Of a DNA stretch of 64,000 nucleotides, positions 15,833 through 24,804 are shown in pieces. The stretch covers positions 62,001-126,000 of the forward strand of contig NZ_ATHI01000032.1 in NCBI RefSeq assembly GCF_000422245.1. Direction: 5' to 3'. Every line of letters starts with the position of its first letter. The stretch's first letter is position 1. The position numbers and the translations under genes are program-made. The notes below the pieces were generated by a model. That model ran no database searches. It was given only the letters and a program-made list of their open reading frames with translations, and was not told where the DNA came from. Origin of the DNA: Alkalidesulfovibrio alkalitolerans DSM 16529. GTDB lineage: Bacteria > Desulfobacterota > Desulfovibrionia > Desulfovibrionales > Desulfovibrionaceae.

Positions 15833-16750
15833 ATGACGACGCACGCGCGCGCCAACCGTTCCCCTGCCCTCCACCATCCGTGGGTGGATGCCTACCTGCA
15901 GCGTCTCACCGTCGAAAAGGGGTTGGCCGAGAACTCCCTGTGCGCCTATTCCACTGATCTGGCTGACTTTCTCCATTTCCTGGCCGACAACGGCGGACGG
16001 CTGGAGGACACCAGCAAGGACACCCTGTTTCTCTATCTGGTCACCATGCGGGCGCGGGAACTGAAGAGCCGCACCATCTCCCGGCATCTCTCCGCCCTTC
16101 GCGGCTTGTTCGCCTATCTCGTCGAAGAGGGACTGGTCAGCGGTAATCCAGCGGAACTGCTTGAAAACCCAAAACTTCCCCGGCAGCTTCCCGAATTTCT
16201 GAGTCGTGAAGAGGTCGAGCGCATGCTCGCCTTGCCGCTGCTCACCGACAAGCTCGGCTTCCGCGACCGGGTGATGCTCGAACTGCTCTACGCCGCCGGA
16301 CTGCGCGTCTCCGAACTCGTGGGACTTCGTCCCTTGGACTTCGATCCCCAGACCGGCGTCTTGCGCATCTGGGGCAAGGGCGGCAAGGAACGTCTCGTGC
16401 CCATCCACGCGACCGCCCAGACATTTCTCTCCGATTGGCTTACGTCCTGGCGTGGCCTGTTCTCGCCTCGCGATCAGGAAGTCTTCCTCAACCGCTCCGG
16501 GCGAAAGCTCACCCGTCAAGGGGTGTGGAAGATCATCAAGCGCTACGCGGAGAAGGCCGGGATCACCCGACACATCTCGCCGCACACCCTGCGGCACAGC
16601 TTCGCCACCCACTTGCTCGAAGGCGGGGCGGATCTGCGCAGCGTCCAGATGCTCCTCGGCCACGCGGACATCAGCGCCACGGAGATATACACTCATATCC
16701 AATCTGGCAGACTCAAGGCCGTACACGACCGATTCCACCCCCGTTCCTGA
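15833..16750 (+). CDS. xerD: Site-specific tyrosine recombinase XerD/XerC type
   Basis: Resolves chromosome dimers at dif together with its partner recombinase and FtsK. The 305-residue protein has the N-terminal SAM-like core-binding domain (residues about 15-100). The catalytic domain has Arg in AAGLRVSEL, the H-x2-R of HTLRHSFATH, His in LLGHADI and the nucleophile Tyr286 in EIYTHI. It starts at ATG 15833 with AAGGAG. XerD fits slightly better than XerC, but the two cannot be separated with certainty by eye. There is no sign of a mobile element around it, so this is the housekeeping recombinase and not a phage integrase. Confidence 0.9.
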   Translation: MTTHARANRSPALHHPWVDAYLQRLTVEKGLAENSLCAYSTDLADFLHFLADNGGRLEDTSKDTLFLYLVTMRARELKSRTISRHLSALRGLFAYLVEEGLVSGNPAELLENPKLPRQLPEFLSREEVERMLALPLLTDKLGFRDRVMLELLYAAGLRVSELVGLRPLDFDPQTGVLRIWGKGGKERLVPIHATAQTFLSDWLTSWRGLFSPRDQEVFLNRSGRKLTRQGVWKIIKRYAEKAGITRHISPHTLRHSFATHLLEGGADLRSVQMLLGHADISATEIYTHIQSGRLKAVHDRFHPRS

Positions 16751-16804
16751 ATCCCGCGCACGATTCTTTTGTCATGCGGCCGAAAATCCACTAGAAAGAA
16801 CCGC

Positions 16805-19510
16805 ATGGGCCAGACTACACCCCCTCCCGTTCAGGTCGAGACAGTCATCACCGGACACACCAGCGCCGACTTCGACTGCCTGGCCGCGATCATTGCGGCT
16901 GCGCGTCTATATCCCGGCGCGGCCCTCGTTTTTCCCGGCTCGCAGGAGAAGAACCTGCGCGATTTCTACATCCAAAGTGCGATGTATCTTTTCAATTTCG
17001 TCTCGGGCAAGGACATCGACCCGGCGTTCGTCAAGCGTCTGGTTGTGGTGGACACCCGACAGCGCGGGCGCGTGCCGCACGTCCAGCATCTTTTAGACAT
17101 CCCCGGGCTTGAAATCCATCTCTACGACCACCACCCCGACTCGCCGGACGACCTACCTGCAACCGTCTCGACGGTGCGCAATTGGGGATCGACGGCCGCT
17201 ATTCTGGTGCACGAGATGATGGGCAAGGACATCTCCCTCACCCCCGAGGAGGCCACGATCATTTCGCTGGGCATTTACGAAGACACGGGCAGTTTCGTCT
17301 ATCCCTCCACCACGCCGCACGACCTACGAGCCGCGGCTTGGCTGGTCGAACACGGGGTCGAACTGAACGTTGTCGGCGATTTGCTTTCGCGCGATCTGAC
17401 CGCCGAGCAGGTGCGCGTCCTCAATGCCTTGCTCAAACTCGCGGAAACTCATGACATCAAAGGCATCAAAGTGGTCATTACTCAAGCCACCATGGACCAC
17501 TACGTGGGCGATTTCGCGGTCCTGGCGCAGAAAATGATGGAGATGGAAAGCATCCGCGTCCTCTTCGCCCTGGGCCGCATGGACGACCGTATAACCGTGG
17601 TGGCCCGCTCGCGCACGGCCGAGGTGGACGTGGGGCGCATCTGCGAGTCCCTCGGCGGTGGCGGACATCCTTACGCGGCCTCGGCCTCAGTCAAGGATCG
17701 CACCCTGCCCCAGGTGCGCGACGAGATATTCGCTCTGCTCTACTCCGAGGTTAATCCGCAGCATCTTGTGACCAACTTCATGTCTAAGTCTCCTGTCACA
17801 GTGCGGCGCGATGCCTTGCTCGGCGATGCCGCGGCCGTCATGTCCCGCTACGGCCTGAAGGCCGCGCCTGTGGTGGACGAGGATGGAAAGCTTGTCGGCC
17901 TTTTAGAGCACGAGTTGGCCGATAAGGCCGTAACGCACGGCCTGCACGCAGTGCAGGTACGTGAATACATGGCCCGTGAAATCACGGCAGTGGCCCCTGA
18001 TTCCGATCTCTACCGTGCCATGGAGATCATTCTCGGTCACCGCCAGCGATTGGTGCCCGTCGTCGAGGATGGGAGAGTCGTGGGCGTGATTACCCGCACA
18101 GACCTAATCCACATCCTTGTGGAAGAGCCGGCTCGCATTCCCGAAAGCCTTCCCGGCCGCAAGCGCGAGCGCAGCGTTGTTTCCATTCTCAATGAAAGAA
18201 TTCCTAAAGATATGCTTGATGTTTTGCGGCGGGCGGGCGAAATCGCCGAGGAACTGGGGGTCGAGGCCTACGTAGTCGGGGGGTTCGTTCGGGATTTGCT
18301 CTTGGCACGGCCCAATCTGGACATGGATATCGTTATCGAGGGCGACGGAATCGCTTTTGCAAACCGCTTGGTCCAGGAATACGGCGGCCGGGTCAAGGAG
18401 CACGACAAGTTCCGCACGGCCGTCGCCATCTTGCCCGATGGTCGCCGCATCGACGTGGCCACGGCGAGGCTCGAATATTACGAATATCCCGCTGCCTTAC
18501 CCACGGTGCAATTGTCCTCTATCAAAATGGACCTTTTCCGTCGCGACTTCACCATCAATGCCCTGGCCGTGCGCCTCAATCCAAAGTCGTTTGGCAAATT
18601 GGTAGATTTCTTCGATGCCCAGCGCGACCTGAAAGACAGAAACATCCGAGTTTTGCACTCCCTATCTTTTGTCGAAGACCCCACGCGCATCATCCGGGCC
18701 ATCCGCTTCGAACAGCGCTTCGGATTCCGCATCGGCGGACAGACTGAGCGGCTGATTAAAAACGCCGTGCAGATGCAGTTCTTCCAGCGGCTGACCGGAA
18801 GTCGTATCTTTAACGAATTCAAATTATTGTGCGAAGAGAAAAATGCCTCGCGCTGCATCGTCCGCCTGGAGGAGTTCAAACTCCTGGGCCAACTGCACCC
18901 AGGTCTGGAATTGAACGCCAAAAAGATCGGGTTGCTGGAGAAGATCGACGAAGTTCTCGACTGGTACAGGTTGCTGTTTTTGCCTGAGCCTGAACCCGAC
19001 CCTTGGATGATCTATCTGCTCGGGCTGTGCTCGGAGATGAATGACGCGGAAGTCGCCGATCTCACGGACAGACTCAATTTCTCCAAACGCGATCAGCGCG
19101 AGTTTTTGTCGCTACGCGAGTCCGTGAGCACGGCTTTCAACCGCATCGGGGGCTGGATATCGCGCTCCGGTCCTCTTTCCGAGCTGTGTCTGGCCATCGA
19201 AACGCTGCCCGCGGAGGGGCTTTTGTACCTCATGGCGCGCAGCACCCGCGAGGAGGTGCGCAAGGGCATTTCTCTGTATCTCACCCGACTGCGAGACGAA
19301 GGCATCGCCATCACCGGGCAGGATTTACGGCGTCTCGGGCTCACGCCCGGCCCAGCATACGGGGAGATTCTGCGCATCGTGCGAGCCGCGCGCATAGACG
19401 GACAGGCCGAGGCTCGCGAGGAGCAGCTTGCTTTGGCTCGGAGGCTGGTCAAAAAAGTGCTGCGCAAGAAATCCGCCGACATGCCGCCCGCGTCGCGAAA
19501 AGGTGGCTGA
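16805..19510 (+). CDS. Fused DHH phosphoesterase-CBS-poly(A)polymerase/tRNA nucleotidyltransferase
   Basis: A 901-residue multidomain protein. Residues about 10-330 form a DHH/DHHA1 nanoRNase-like module (HTSADFDCLAA, VVVDTR, YDHHPDS, LGGGGHPYAAS). Two CBS domains follow (about 340-450; FMSKSPVTVRRDALLGDA, YMAREITAV). The C-terminal half is a class II nucleotidyltransferase head and neck (YVVGGFVRDLLL, the DMDIVIEGD Asp pair, DFTINALAVRL, DPTRIIRAIRFEQRFGF). In bacteria with this fusion the enzyme is often the A-adding half of a split CCA-adding system; the adenine specificity and nucleotide sensing by CBS are inferred. ATG 16805 is chosen because an upstream ATG at 16769 adds 12 non-conserved residues. 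Confidence 0.9.
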   Translation: MGQTTPPPVQVETVITGHTSADFDCLAAIIAAARLYPGAALVFPGSQEKNLRDFYIQSAMYLFNFVSGKDIDPAFVKRLVVVDTRQRGRVPHVQHLLDIPGLEIHLYDHHPDSPDDLPATVSTVRNWGSTAAILVHEMMGKDISLTPEEATIISLGIYEDTGSFVYPSTTPHDLRAAAWLVEHGVELNVVGDLLSRDLTAEQVRVLNALLKLAETHDIKGIKVVITQATMDHYVGDFAVLAQKMMEMESIRVLFALGRMDDRITVVARSRTAEVDVGRICESLGGGGHPYAASASVKDRTLPQVRDEIFALLYSEVNPQHLVTNFMSKSPVTVRRDALLGDAAAVMSRYGLKAAPVVDEDGKLVGLLEHELADKAVTHGLHAVQVREYMAREITAVAPDSDLYRAMEIILGHRQRLVPVVEDGRVVGVITRTDLIHILVEEPARIPESLPGRKRERSVVSILNERIPKDMLDVLRRAGEIAEELGVEAYVVGGFVRDLLLARPNLDMDIVIEGDGIAFANRLVQEYGGRVKEHDKFRTAVAILPDGRRIDVATARLEYYEYPAALPTVQLSSIKMDLFRRDFTINALAVRLNPKSFGKLVDFFDAQRDLKDRNIRVLHSLSFVEDPTRIIRAIRFEQRFGFRIGGQTERLIKNAVQMQFFQRLTGSRIFNEFKLLCEEKNASRCIVRLEEFKLLGQLHPGLELNAKKIGLLEKIDEVLDWYRLLFLPEPEPDPWMIYLLGLCSEMNDAEVADLTDRLNFSKRDQREFLSLRESVSTAFNRIGGWISRSGPLSELCLAIETLPAEGLLYLMARSTREEVRKGISLYLTRLRDEGIAITGQDLRRLGLTPGPAYGEILRIVRAARIDGQAEAREEQLALARRLVKKVLRKKSADMPPASRKGG

Positions 19511-19666
19511 TGGTTGCTCTACGGGCGTTTGGCGTGTAAAGACGATGGCGCGCAACCATGAACGAACATGACCGGCGAACGCCATGTGGCCGTCACCGGG
19601 AACGAGTCGGTCACCACTTTGACCAGGCGGTTTCTATGGCCGGGAATTTCTTCGAATGAGGCTGGT

Positions 19667-20155
19667 GTGAGCGTCAGAGAAGTCTTGTGGGCGCCGTGGC
19701 GCCTTGAATATATCCTCGGGCCCAAGCCCGATGAATGCGTTTTCTGTCTCCCTTCGGACACGGGAGAAGATGAGGAACGACTCGTCGTGCATCGTGGCCG
19801 CCTGTCCTATGTAATAATGAACAAATTCCCCTACAATAACGGGCATCTCATGGTCGCACCCTACCGCCATGTGAGTTGCCTGACCGACCTCGATGACGAC
19901 GAGGCCATCGAAATCATGCTTTTGGTCCGAAAGTCAGTGGCAGTGCTCCACAGGGCCTTCAGGCCGCACGGCGTGAACGCCGGGTTGAATTTGGGCGAGG
20001 CCGCTGGTGCGGGCATCGCGGCGCATCTTCATTTTCAGATCGTTCCCCGCTGGAACGGGGACAGTTCTTTCATGGCCGTGTTCGGAGAAACCCACGTCAT
20101 TCCCGAACACCTCCGCTCAACCTACACCCGGCTGTTACCGCTCTTCGCCGGCTGA
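19667..20155 (+). CDS. HIT-family nucleotide hydrolase/transferase
   Basis: A 162-residue cytosolic protein of the histidine triad superfamily. A Cys pair near the N-terminus (CVFC) fits the zinc site of the Ap4A phosphorylase-like branch. NKFPYNNGHLMVAPYRH and the active-site HLHFQ (residues about 120-124) are diagnostic; the third triad position is Gln and not His, as in GalT/Ap4A phosphorylase-type enzymes. The chosen start is GTG 19667 with GAGG just upstream, giving the common family start VREVLWAPWRLEYI. TTG or ATG codons further upstream would add a non-conserved leader. It precedes lapA by 20 bases. Confidence 0.85.
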   Translation: MSVREVLWAPWRLEYILGPKPDECVFCLPSDTGEDEERLVVHRGRLSYVIMNKFPYNNGHLMVAPYRHVSCLTDLDDDEAIEIMLLVRKSVAVLHRAFRPHGVNAGLNLGEAAGAGIAAHLHFQIVPRWNGDSSFMAVFGETHVIPEHLRSTYTRLLPLFAG

Positions 20156-20175
20156 GTCAGGGCAAAGGAGTCCGC

Positions 20176-20544
20176 ATGCGCTACATCAAGGTTCTTTTCA
20201 TGGCCGTGGCCTTCGTGATCGCCATGATTTTCTTCATCCAGAACACACCAGTCTTCTCCGAGATCATCCAACTCAAGCTCGAGATATTCGATTGGCGCTG
20301 GACGTCCCTGGAAATGCCCATCTATCTCGTCGTCCTGATCGCATTCCTGGCCGGAGCAGTCCTTGCCACGATCTATTTCTTCTTCGAGAAGGTTCGTTTG
20401 GCCTCGCAATTACGCGCTGCCAACAGCAAGAACCGCAAGCTCGAGGACGAAGTCCGCACGCTGCGCTCCGAAAAGGAGCAGGCCGGAGCCGCCCCCACGA
20501 CCTACGGTTCCGGAACCGAGGAATCCCAGAGCACCGCTTCCTGA
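20176..20544 (+). CDS. lapA: LapA-family (DUF1049) inner-membrane protein
   Basis: A 122-residue protein with two membrane helices (residues about 5-22 and 47-70) and a charged, coiled-coil-like cytoplasmic tail (residues 75-105, rich in Arg/Lys/Glu), ending in a polar Ser/Thr stretch. This is the layout of LapA (lipopolysaccharide assembly protein A, DUF1049). The AAAGGAG ribosome site is well placed before ATG 20176. It is followed by a LapB-like repeat gene, so the pair is complete. In Enterobacteria LapA/LapB help assemble LPS and promote FtsH-dependent turnover of LpxC; the same role here is inferred. Confidence 0.85.
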   Translation: MRYIKVLFMAVAFVIAMIFFIQNTPVFSEIIQLKLEIFDWRWTSLEMPIYLVVLIAFLAGAVLATIYFFFEKVRLASQLRAANSKNRKLEDEVRTLRSEKEQAGAAPTTYGSGTEESQSTAS

Positions 20545-20566
20545 GGGGAGCGCGCGCGGGTGTCCG

Positions 20567-21694
20567 ATGCCGTCGTGGTCCTGGCTGCGTGATTTGTTCG
20601 GCGATAAGCCGGACCAAGGCGGCCTTGGCCTCGATCTCGACCAGGAAGGACATGCCCCGCCCTCCCGCGATACCCTCGCCGCCATCGGCGAACTCAGCCG
20701 TGCCGTCCGCAACAATCCGGACGCCATCGAGCCTTATCTTGCCCTGGGCAATCTCTATCGTGCCCAGGGCGAGATAGAGCGAGCCGTGGAACTTCGCGCG
20801 AACATCATCGACCGCAAGGGCATTCCTCCAGCGCTTAAGGCCAAGGCGCTCTTCGAACTGGGCCGGGACTACAAACGTTCGGGATTTATGGACCGGGCTC
20901 TTGGCGCGCTGGAGAAAGCCCGCGAACTGGTGGGAAACGAACCCGCCATTCTCGGCGAAATGGCGCGGCTCGCAGCTGAAACAGGAGAATACGCGGCGGC
21001 CGCCGACCTCTATGCCCGGCTCGGTCATCCTCAGGCCCAGGCGCATTATCTCGTGCGTCTGGCTGTGGAGGGTCTGGCGATCCAGGAGGTGGAGACGGGA
21101 AGGCAACTTATTTCCCAGGCCCTTGCCGTTCACCCCGGATCCCCCGAAGCGTGGGCCGAGACGGTCATCCTCGATCTGCAGGCGGGATTTCCGCCGGGCT
21201 CCGAGGAGCGGTTGGCCGAGGCGCTCGATGCGATCGAGCCCGGGCTTCGTTTTGTGGTTCTGGAGATGCTTCTTGGCTCCTTGCCACTGGGAGTGTTCGA
21301 GCCTCCCGACAGGGCCTTCGGCCCGCAGGGACTTGCCGCGCGGCTCTTGCGCCCCTTGGCCGATCACGAACCCGACGTACTGCTTCAATATTACGGGGGC
21401 CGCCTGCGGCAGGCGCTTGGAGACGAAGCTGGGGCTGAGGTCTGGTTCGAAAGGTGCGTACGGCTCAATCCGGATTTTTGGCCCGCTCGCCTTGAACTGC
21501 TGGACCGAGCCCGGCACAGAACCCCGCCCGAGTCGTCCCTCGACGTGCAATTGGAATATTTCGTCAGCAAGGCTCGCGAGGTGAAGCGGTTCGCGTGCCG
21601 CGTTTGCGGGCTGAAACGCGACCATGTCTTCTATCTCTGCGTGCGGTGTCAAAGCTGGCATTCCATAGGCTATCGCATGCGTCTGACTGAGTGA
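20567..21694 (+). CDS. lapB: LapB/YciM-like TPR protein with C-terminal rubredoxin-type zinc knuckle
   Basis: A 375-residue cytoplasmic helical-repeat protein. TPR units fill roughly residues 35-320 (for example LGNLYRAQGEIERAVELR and ELGRDYKRSGFMDRALGALEKA). A C-terminal four-Cys domain (Cys344-x2-Cys347, Cys358-x2-Cys361) matches the rubredoxin-like metal knuckle of LapB, which docks on the TPRs and is needed for LpxC control in E. coli. The start is ATG 20567; the best ribosome site GGGGAG lies rather far upstream, so the start is less certain. An N-terminal membrane helix, present in E. coli LapB, is missing here, and LapA may supply the membrane anchor. Confidence 0.82.
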   Translation: MPSWSWLRDLFGDKPDQGGLGLDLDQEGHAPPSRDTLAAIGELSRAVRNNPDAIEPYLALGNLYRAQGEIERAVELRANIIDRKGIPPALKAKALFELGRDYKRSGFMDRALGALEKARELVGNEPAILGEMARLAAETGEYAAAADLYARLGHPQAQAHYLVRLAVEGLAIQEVETGRQLISQALAVHPGSPEAWAETVILDLQAGFPPGSEERLAEALDAIEPGLRFVVLEMLLGSLPLGVFEPPDRAFGPQGLAARLLRPLADHEPDVLLQYYGGRLRQALGDEAGAEVWFERCVRLNPDFWPARLELLDRARHRTPPESSLDVQLEYFVSKAREVKRFACRVCGLKRDHVFYLCVRCQSWHSIGYRMRLTE

Positions 21695-21706
21695 GGCCTG
21701 TTTTCC

Positions 21707-24352
21707 ATGTCCAAAGCCGTTGTCGGGCGTATCACGCCCATGTTCGAGCAATATCTGAGGATCAAGGGTGAGAATCCGGACTCCCTGCTCTTCTTTCGCA
21801 TGGGGGATTTCTACGAACTGTTCTTCGAAGACGCCGAGATCGCGGCGCGCGAACTTCAGATTGCCCTCACCTGCCGCAATCCCAATCAGGAGACTCCGGT
21901 TCCCATGTGCGGCGTGCCGCACCATGCCGTGGAGAACTACCTCGGTCAGCTTCTTGAGAAAGGCTACAGGGTGGCCATCTGCGATCAGGTTGAGGATCCG
22001 CGCCAAGCCAAAGGGCTGGTCAAGCGCGAGGTCACCCGGGTGCTCACGCCCGGCACCCTGGTCGAGGACGCGAGCCTTTCCGCCAAGACCCACAACTACC
22101 TTGCCGCCCTGCTCTTCGATTCAGGCAAGGGCCTTGGCGCCCTGGCCTGGATAGACGTCTCCACGGGTGAATGGAGCGGTTTCGAGGCCAAGAGCGAGCC
22201 CGCCCTGTGGCAGTGGCTGGTCAAGATCGGGGCGCGCGAGGTGTTGCTGCCGGGAGGCGTCAAGCCGCCGCACCAGTTCGCGGACCTCAAGGGGTTGATC
22301 ACGCCCGTGCCCGAGCTTTTCTTCGATCACCGCGCCGGGCGCGATCGTTTGCTGTCCGCCCAGGGCGTGGCCGGGCTCGACGCCCTCGATCTGCACGATA
22401 AGCCGTTCCTGACCCGTGCCTGCGGAGCGCTCCTGGCGTATCTCGTCCAGACCCAGCGCCAGGAGATGAGGCACCTCGGCCAGTTCAGGCCCCTCAACAT
22501 GGGGCGCTACATGATTCTGGACGAACTCACGGAGCGCAATCTCGAGATTTTCCGCACCCTGGATGGCCGCAACGGTCGGGGGGTGCTGCGTACTGTGATC
22601 GACAGGACCATGACGCCCATGGGCGGGCGCTACCTCGAACACCGCCTGCGCCATCCCTGGCGTGAGGCTGTTCCCATCGAGCGGACCCAGGCGGCCGTGG
22701 CCTTTCTCGTGGTGCGCCACGAGACGCGTGAGGCCCTGGCCGCGCTGCTGCGCGACGTTCACGACCTCGAGCGCCTTTCGACGCGCATCTCCATGGGTCG
22801 CGCCTCTCCCCGGGATCTGGCCGCCCTCAGGCAGAGTCTCGCCGTGCTGCCGCGCATGGCCGGGCTCTTGCGCGCGGCGGTGGACGAGACGGGCGACGCC
22901 CCCGAGGCCGTGGTCAAGATCCTCGACGGCTGGGACGATCTTTCCGACCTGCATGCCGTGCTCACGGCCGCCTTGGTCGATTCCCCTCCCCTCGCGATCA
23001 CCGATGGCGGGCTCTTCCGGACGGGATTTCGCCCTGAGCTCGACGAACTGCTGGAACTCGCCGAACACGGCGAAAGCCGCATGCAGGAGCTTCTGGAGTC
23101 CGAACGCCGGAGCCTGAACCTGCCGCGCCTCAAGCTCGGCTTCAACCGGGTCTTCGGCTATTATTTCGAACTCTCGCGCACAGCCGGACAGGAATCTCCG
23201 GCGCACTTCATCCGCCGCCAGACCCTGGCCAACGCCGAGCGCTTCGTGACCGACGCGCTCAAGGAACTCGAGGACAAGATACTCCATGCGGCCGAGCGCC
23301 GCCGCGACCTCGAACACCGCCTGTTCCTCGAACTGCGCCAGGAGATGGCTCAGGCCCGGCCGCGCTTCATGGACGCCGCCGCCCGTCTGGCCCGGCTCGA
23401 CTACTGGCAGGCGCTGGCCGAGACGGCTGTGCGGCACGAGTGGACCCGGCCCGAACTGCACAAGGATCTGCGCCTGCGCATCCGGGCCGGACGCCACCCG
23501 GTGGTCGAGGCCGTGCAGGGGCAGGCCAACTTCATCCCCAACGACCTTTTCATGGACGAGGGGGCTAGGCTTCTCCTGATCACCGGCCCGAACATGGCGG
23601 GCAAGTCCACGGTCCTGCGCCAGGCGGCGATCATCGCCATCCTGGCACAGATCGGCTCGTATGTTCCGGCGGCCGAGGCGCAGATCGGCCTCGTGGACCG
23701 TATATTCTCGCGCGTCGGAGCCTCGGACAATCTGGCGCTCGGCCAGAGCACCTTCATGGTCGAGATGATGGAGACGGCCCGCATTTTGCGACAGGCCACC
23801 CGCAAAAGCCTCGTCATTCTCGACGAGATCGGCCGGGGGACCGGAACCTACGACGGCATGGCCCTGGCGCGGGCCGTGGTCGAGGAACTCGCCCGGCGTG
23901 CGGGCGGCGGCATCCGCACGCTTTTCGCCACTCACTATCACGAATTGACGAGCCTTGAAGGACACATCGAGGGACTGCGCAACCTGAACATTGCGGTCAA
24001 GGAATACAAGGGTGACATCGTATTCCTGCGCCGCCTCGTACCCGGTCCTTCGGACAAGAGCTACGGAATCGAGGTTGCAAAACTGGCCGGAGTGCCGCAA
24101 AACGTTGTGCAGCGAGCCAAGGAGTTGTTGACCGATCTGGAGCGTTGCCGCGATGGTGTGCAACGTCCCGCTCACTCGCGGCAGGAAACGTTGCCGGGGC
24201 TTGTCCCGGCAACGGATGCGGAGCGAGCCCCCCAGATTGCTTCGCATCCCGTTCTCGCTGCATTGCAGGCGCTCAAGCCCGACAGCCTGACGCCCATGCA
24301 GGCCCTGCAACGGATATACGAATGGAAAGACAGCCTGGAGAACGACACGTGA
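21707..24352 (+). CDS. mutS: DNA mismatch repair protein MutS
   Basis: Recognises mismatches and small loops and starts repair with MutL. The 881-residue protein has the mismatch-wedging F-x-E motif (GDFYELF, Phe35 and Glu37) in domain I, the connector and lever/clamp domains, and an ABC-type ATPase with Walker A GPNMAGKST (about residue 627), ILDEIGRGT and TLFATHYHEL. A helix-turn-helix and an acidic C-terminal end follow. It starts at ATG 21707, 12 bases after lapB. Its TGA stop overlaps the GTG start of a lipoprotein gene by four bases. Confidence 0.97.
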   Translation: MSKAVVGRITPMFEQYLRIKGENPDSLLFFRMGDFYELFFEDAEIAARELQIALTCRNPNQETPVPMCGVPHHAVENYLGQLLEKGYRVAICDQVEDPRQAKGLVKREVTRVLTPGTLVEDASLSAKTHNYLAALLFDSGKGLGALAWIDVSTGEWSGFEAKSEPALWQWLVKIGAREVLLPGGVKPPHQFADLKGLITPVPELFFDHRAGRDRLLSAQGVAGLDALDLHDKPFLTRACGALLAYLVQTQRQEMRHLGQFRPLNMGRYMILDELTERNLEIFRTLDGRNGRGVLRTVIDRTMTPMGGRYLEHRLRHPWREAVPIERTQAAVAFLVVRHETREALAALLRDVHDLERLSTRISMGRASPRDLAALRQSLAVLPRMAGLLRAAVDETGDAPEAVVKILDGWDDLSDLHAVLTAALVDSPPLAITDGGLFRTGFRPELDELLELAEHGESRMQELLESERRSLNLPRLKLGFNRVFGYYFELSRTAGQESPAHFIRRQTLANAERFVTDALKELEDKILHAAERRRDLEHRLFLELRQEMAQARPRFMDAAARLARLDYWQALAETAVRHEWTRPELHKDLRLRIRAGRHPVVEAVQGQANFIPNDLFMDEGARLLLITGPNMAGKSTVLRQAAIIAILAQIGSYVPAAEAQIGLVDRIFSRVGASDNLALGQSTFMVEMMETARILRQATRKSLVILDEIGRGTGTYDGMALARAVVEELARRAGGGIRTLFATHYHELTSLEGHIEGLRNLNIAVKEYKGDIVFLRRLVPGPSDKSYGIEVAKLAGVPQNVVQRAKELLTDLERCRDGVQRPAHSRQETLPGLVPATDAERAPQIASHPVLAALQALKPDSLTPMQALQRIYEWKDSLENDT

Positions 24353-24798
24353 CGATCAAGCGCTTTCAGCTTTTCGCGGCGCTTTTGCTGCTCGCCTTCG
24401 CCGTCTCCTGCGGCAGCAAGGCCCCTCCCTCCCCGCAAGTGTCCGAGGACGTTTTCGTCCTGACCAAGGCACAAGGAAACATCTCCAGCGGCTGCATCGT
24501 CGTGGAGGCCACCGTCGAAGGCAATCGCGCCATGCTCGATCATTTCAGCCTTCAGATCGAGGATATGACGCTTGATTGCCCGCAATGCCCCTTCGCCCCG
24601 CAGCACCGCGTCGAATTCGGACTCGAGGACCAGCGCGTGCGTTTTAAAGGGGACAGGGTGCAGATCATCCATTGCGACATTTCCGGTGCGAGGAGCTACC
24701 GGTTCAGGCTCTTGGGCCACAACCGCATACGGTCCATGGCGCCCGCGCAGACCCCGGTGCTTCCCCGTCCCGAAAATCCACGCCTGACCCAGGAGTAA
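24349..24798 (+). CDS. Predicted small lipoprotein of unknown function
   Basis: A 149-residue protein starting at the GTG (24349) that overlaps the mutS stop (GTGA), with GGAG 7 bases upstream. The N-terminus is a lipoprotein signal (FQLFAALLLLAFAVSC) with Cys at about residue 22 as the lipidation site. After the Cys come a short Ser/Pro linker and a beta-rich, Cys-containing middle (MTLDCPQCPF, a C-x2-C motif), then IIHCDIS. I recognise no family. Its position between mutS and lysA with tight spacing looks like operon membership without functional meaning, and it would depend on the Lol pathway for export. Confidence 0.75.
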   Translation: MTIKRFQLFAALLLLAFAVSCGSKAPPSPQVSEDVFVLTKAQGNISSGCIVVEATVEGNRAMLDHFSLQIEDMTLDCPQCPFAPQHRVEFGLEDQRVRFKGDRVQIIHCDISGARSYRFRLLGHNRIRSMAPAQTPVLPRPENPRLTQE

Positions 24799-24804
24799 CA
24801 GCGC

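Noticed and set aside
15833-16750. Phage or integron integrase
   Set aside because: The tyrosine recombinase is the chromosomal XerD/C type, in a housekeeping context with no att-like repeats or phage genes nearby.
20273-24310. Very long minus-strand frames (606 and 729 codons) opposite lapA, lapB and mutS
   Set aside because: They are mirror frames of strongly conserved plus-strand genes; composition and lack of motifs show they are not translated.
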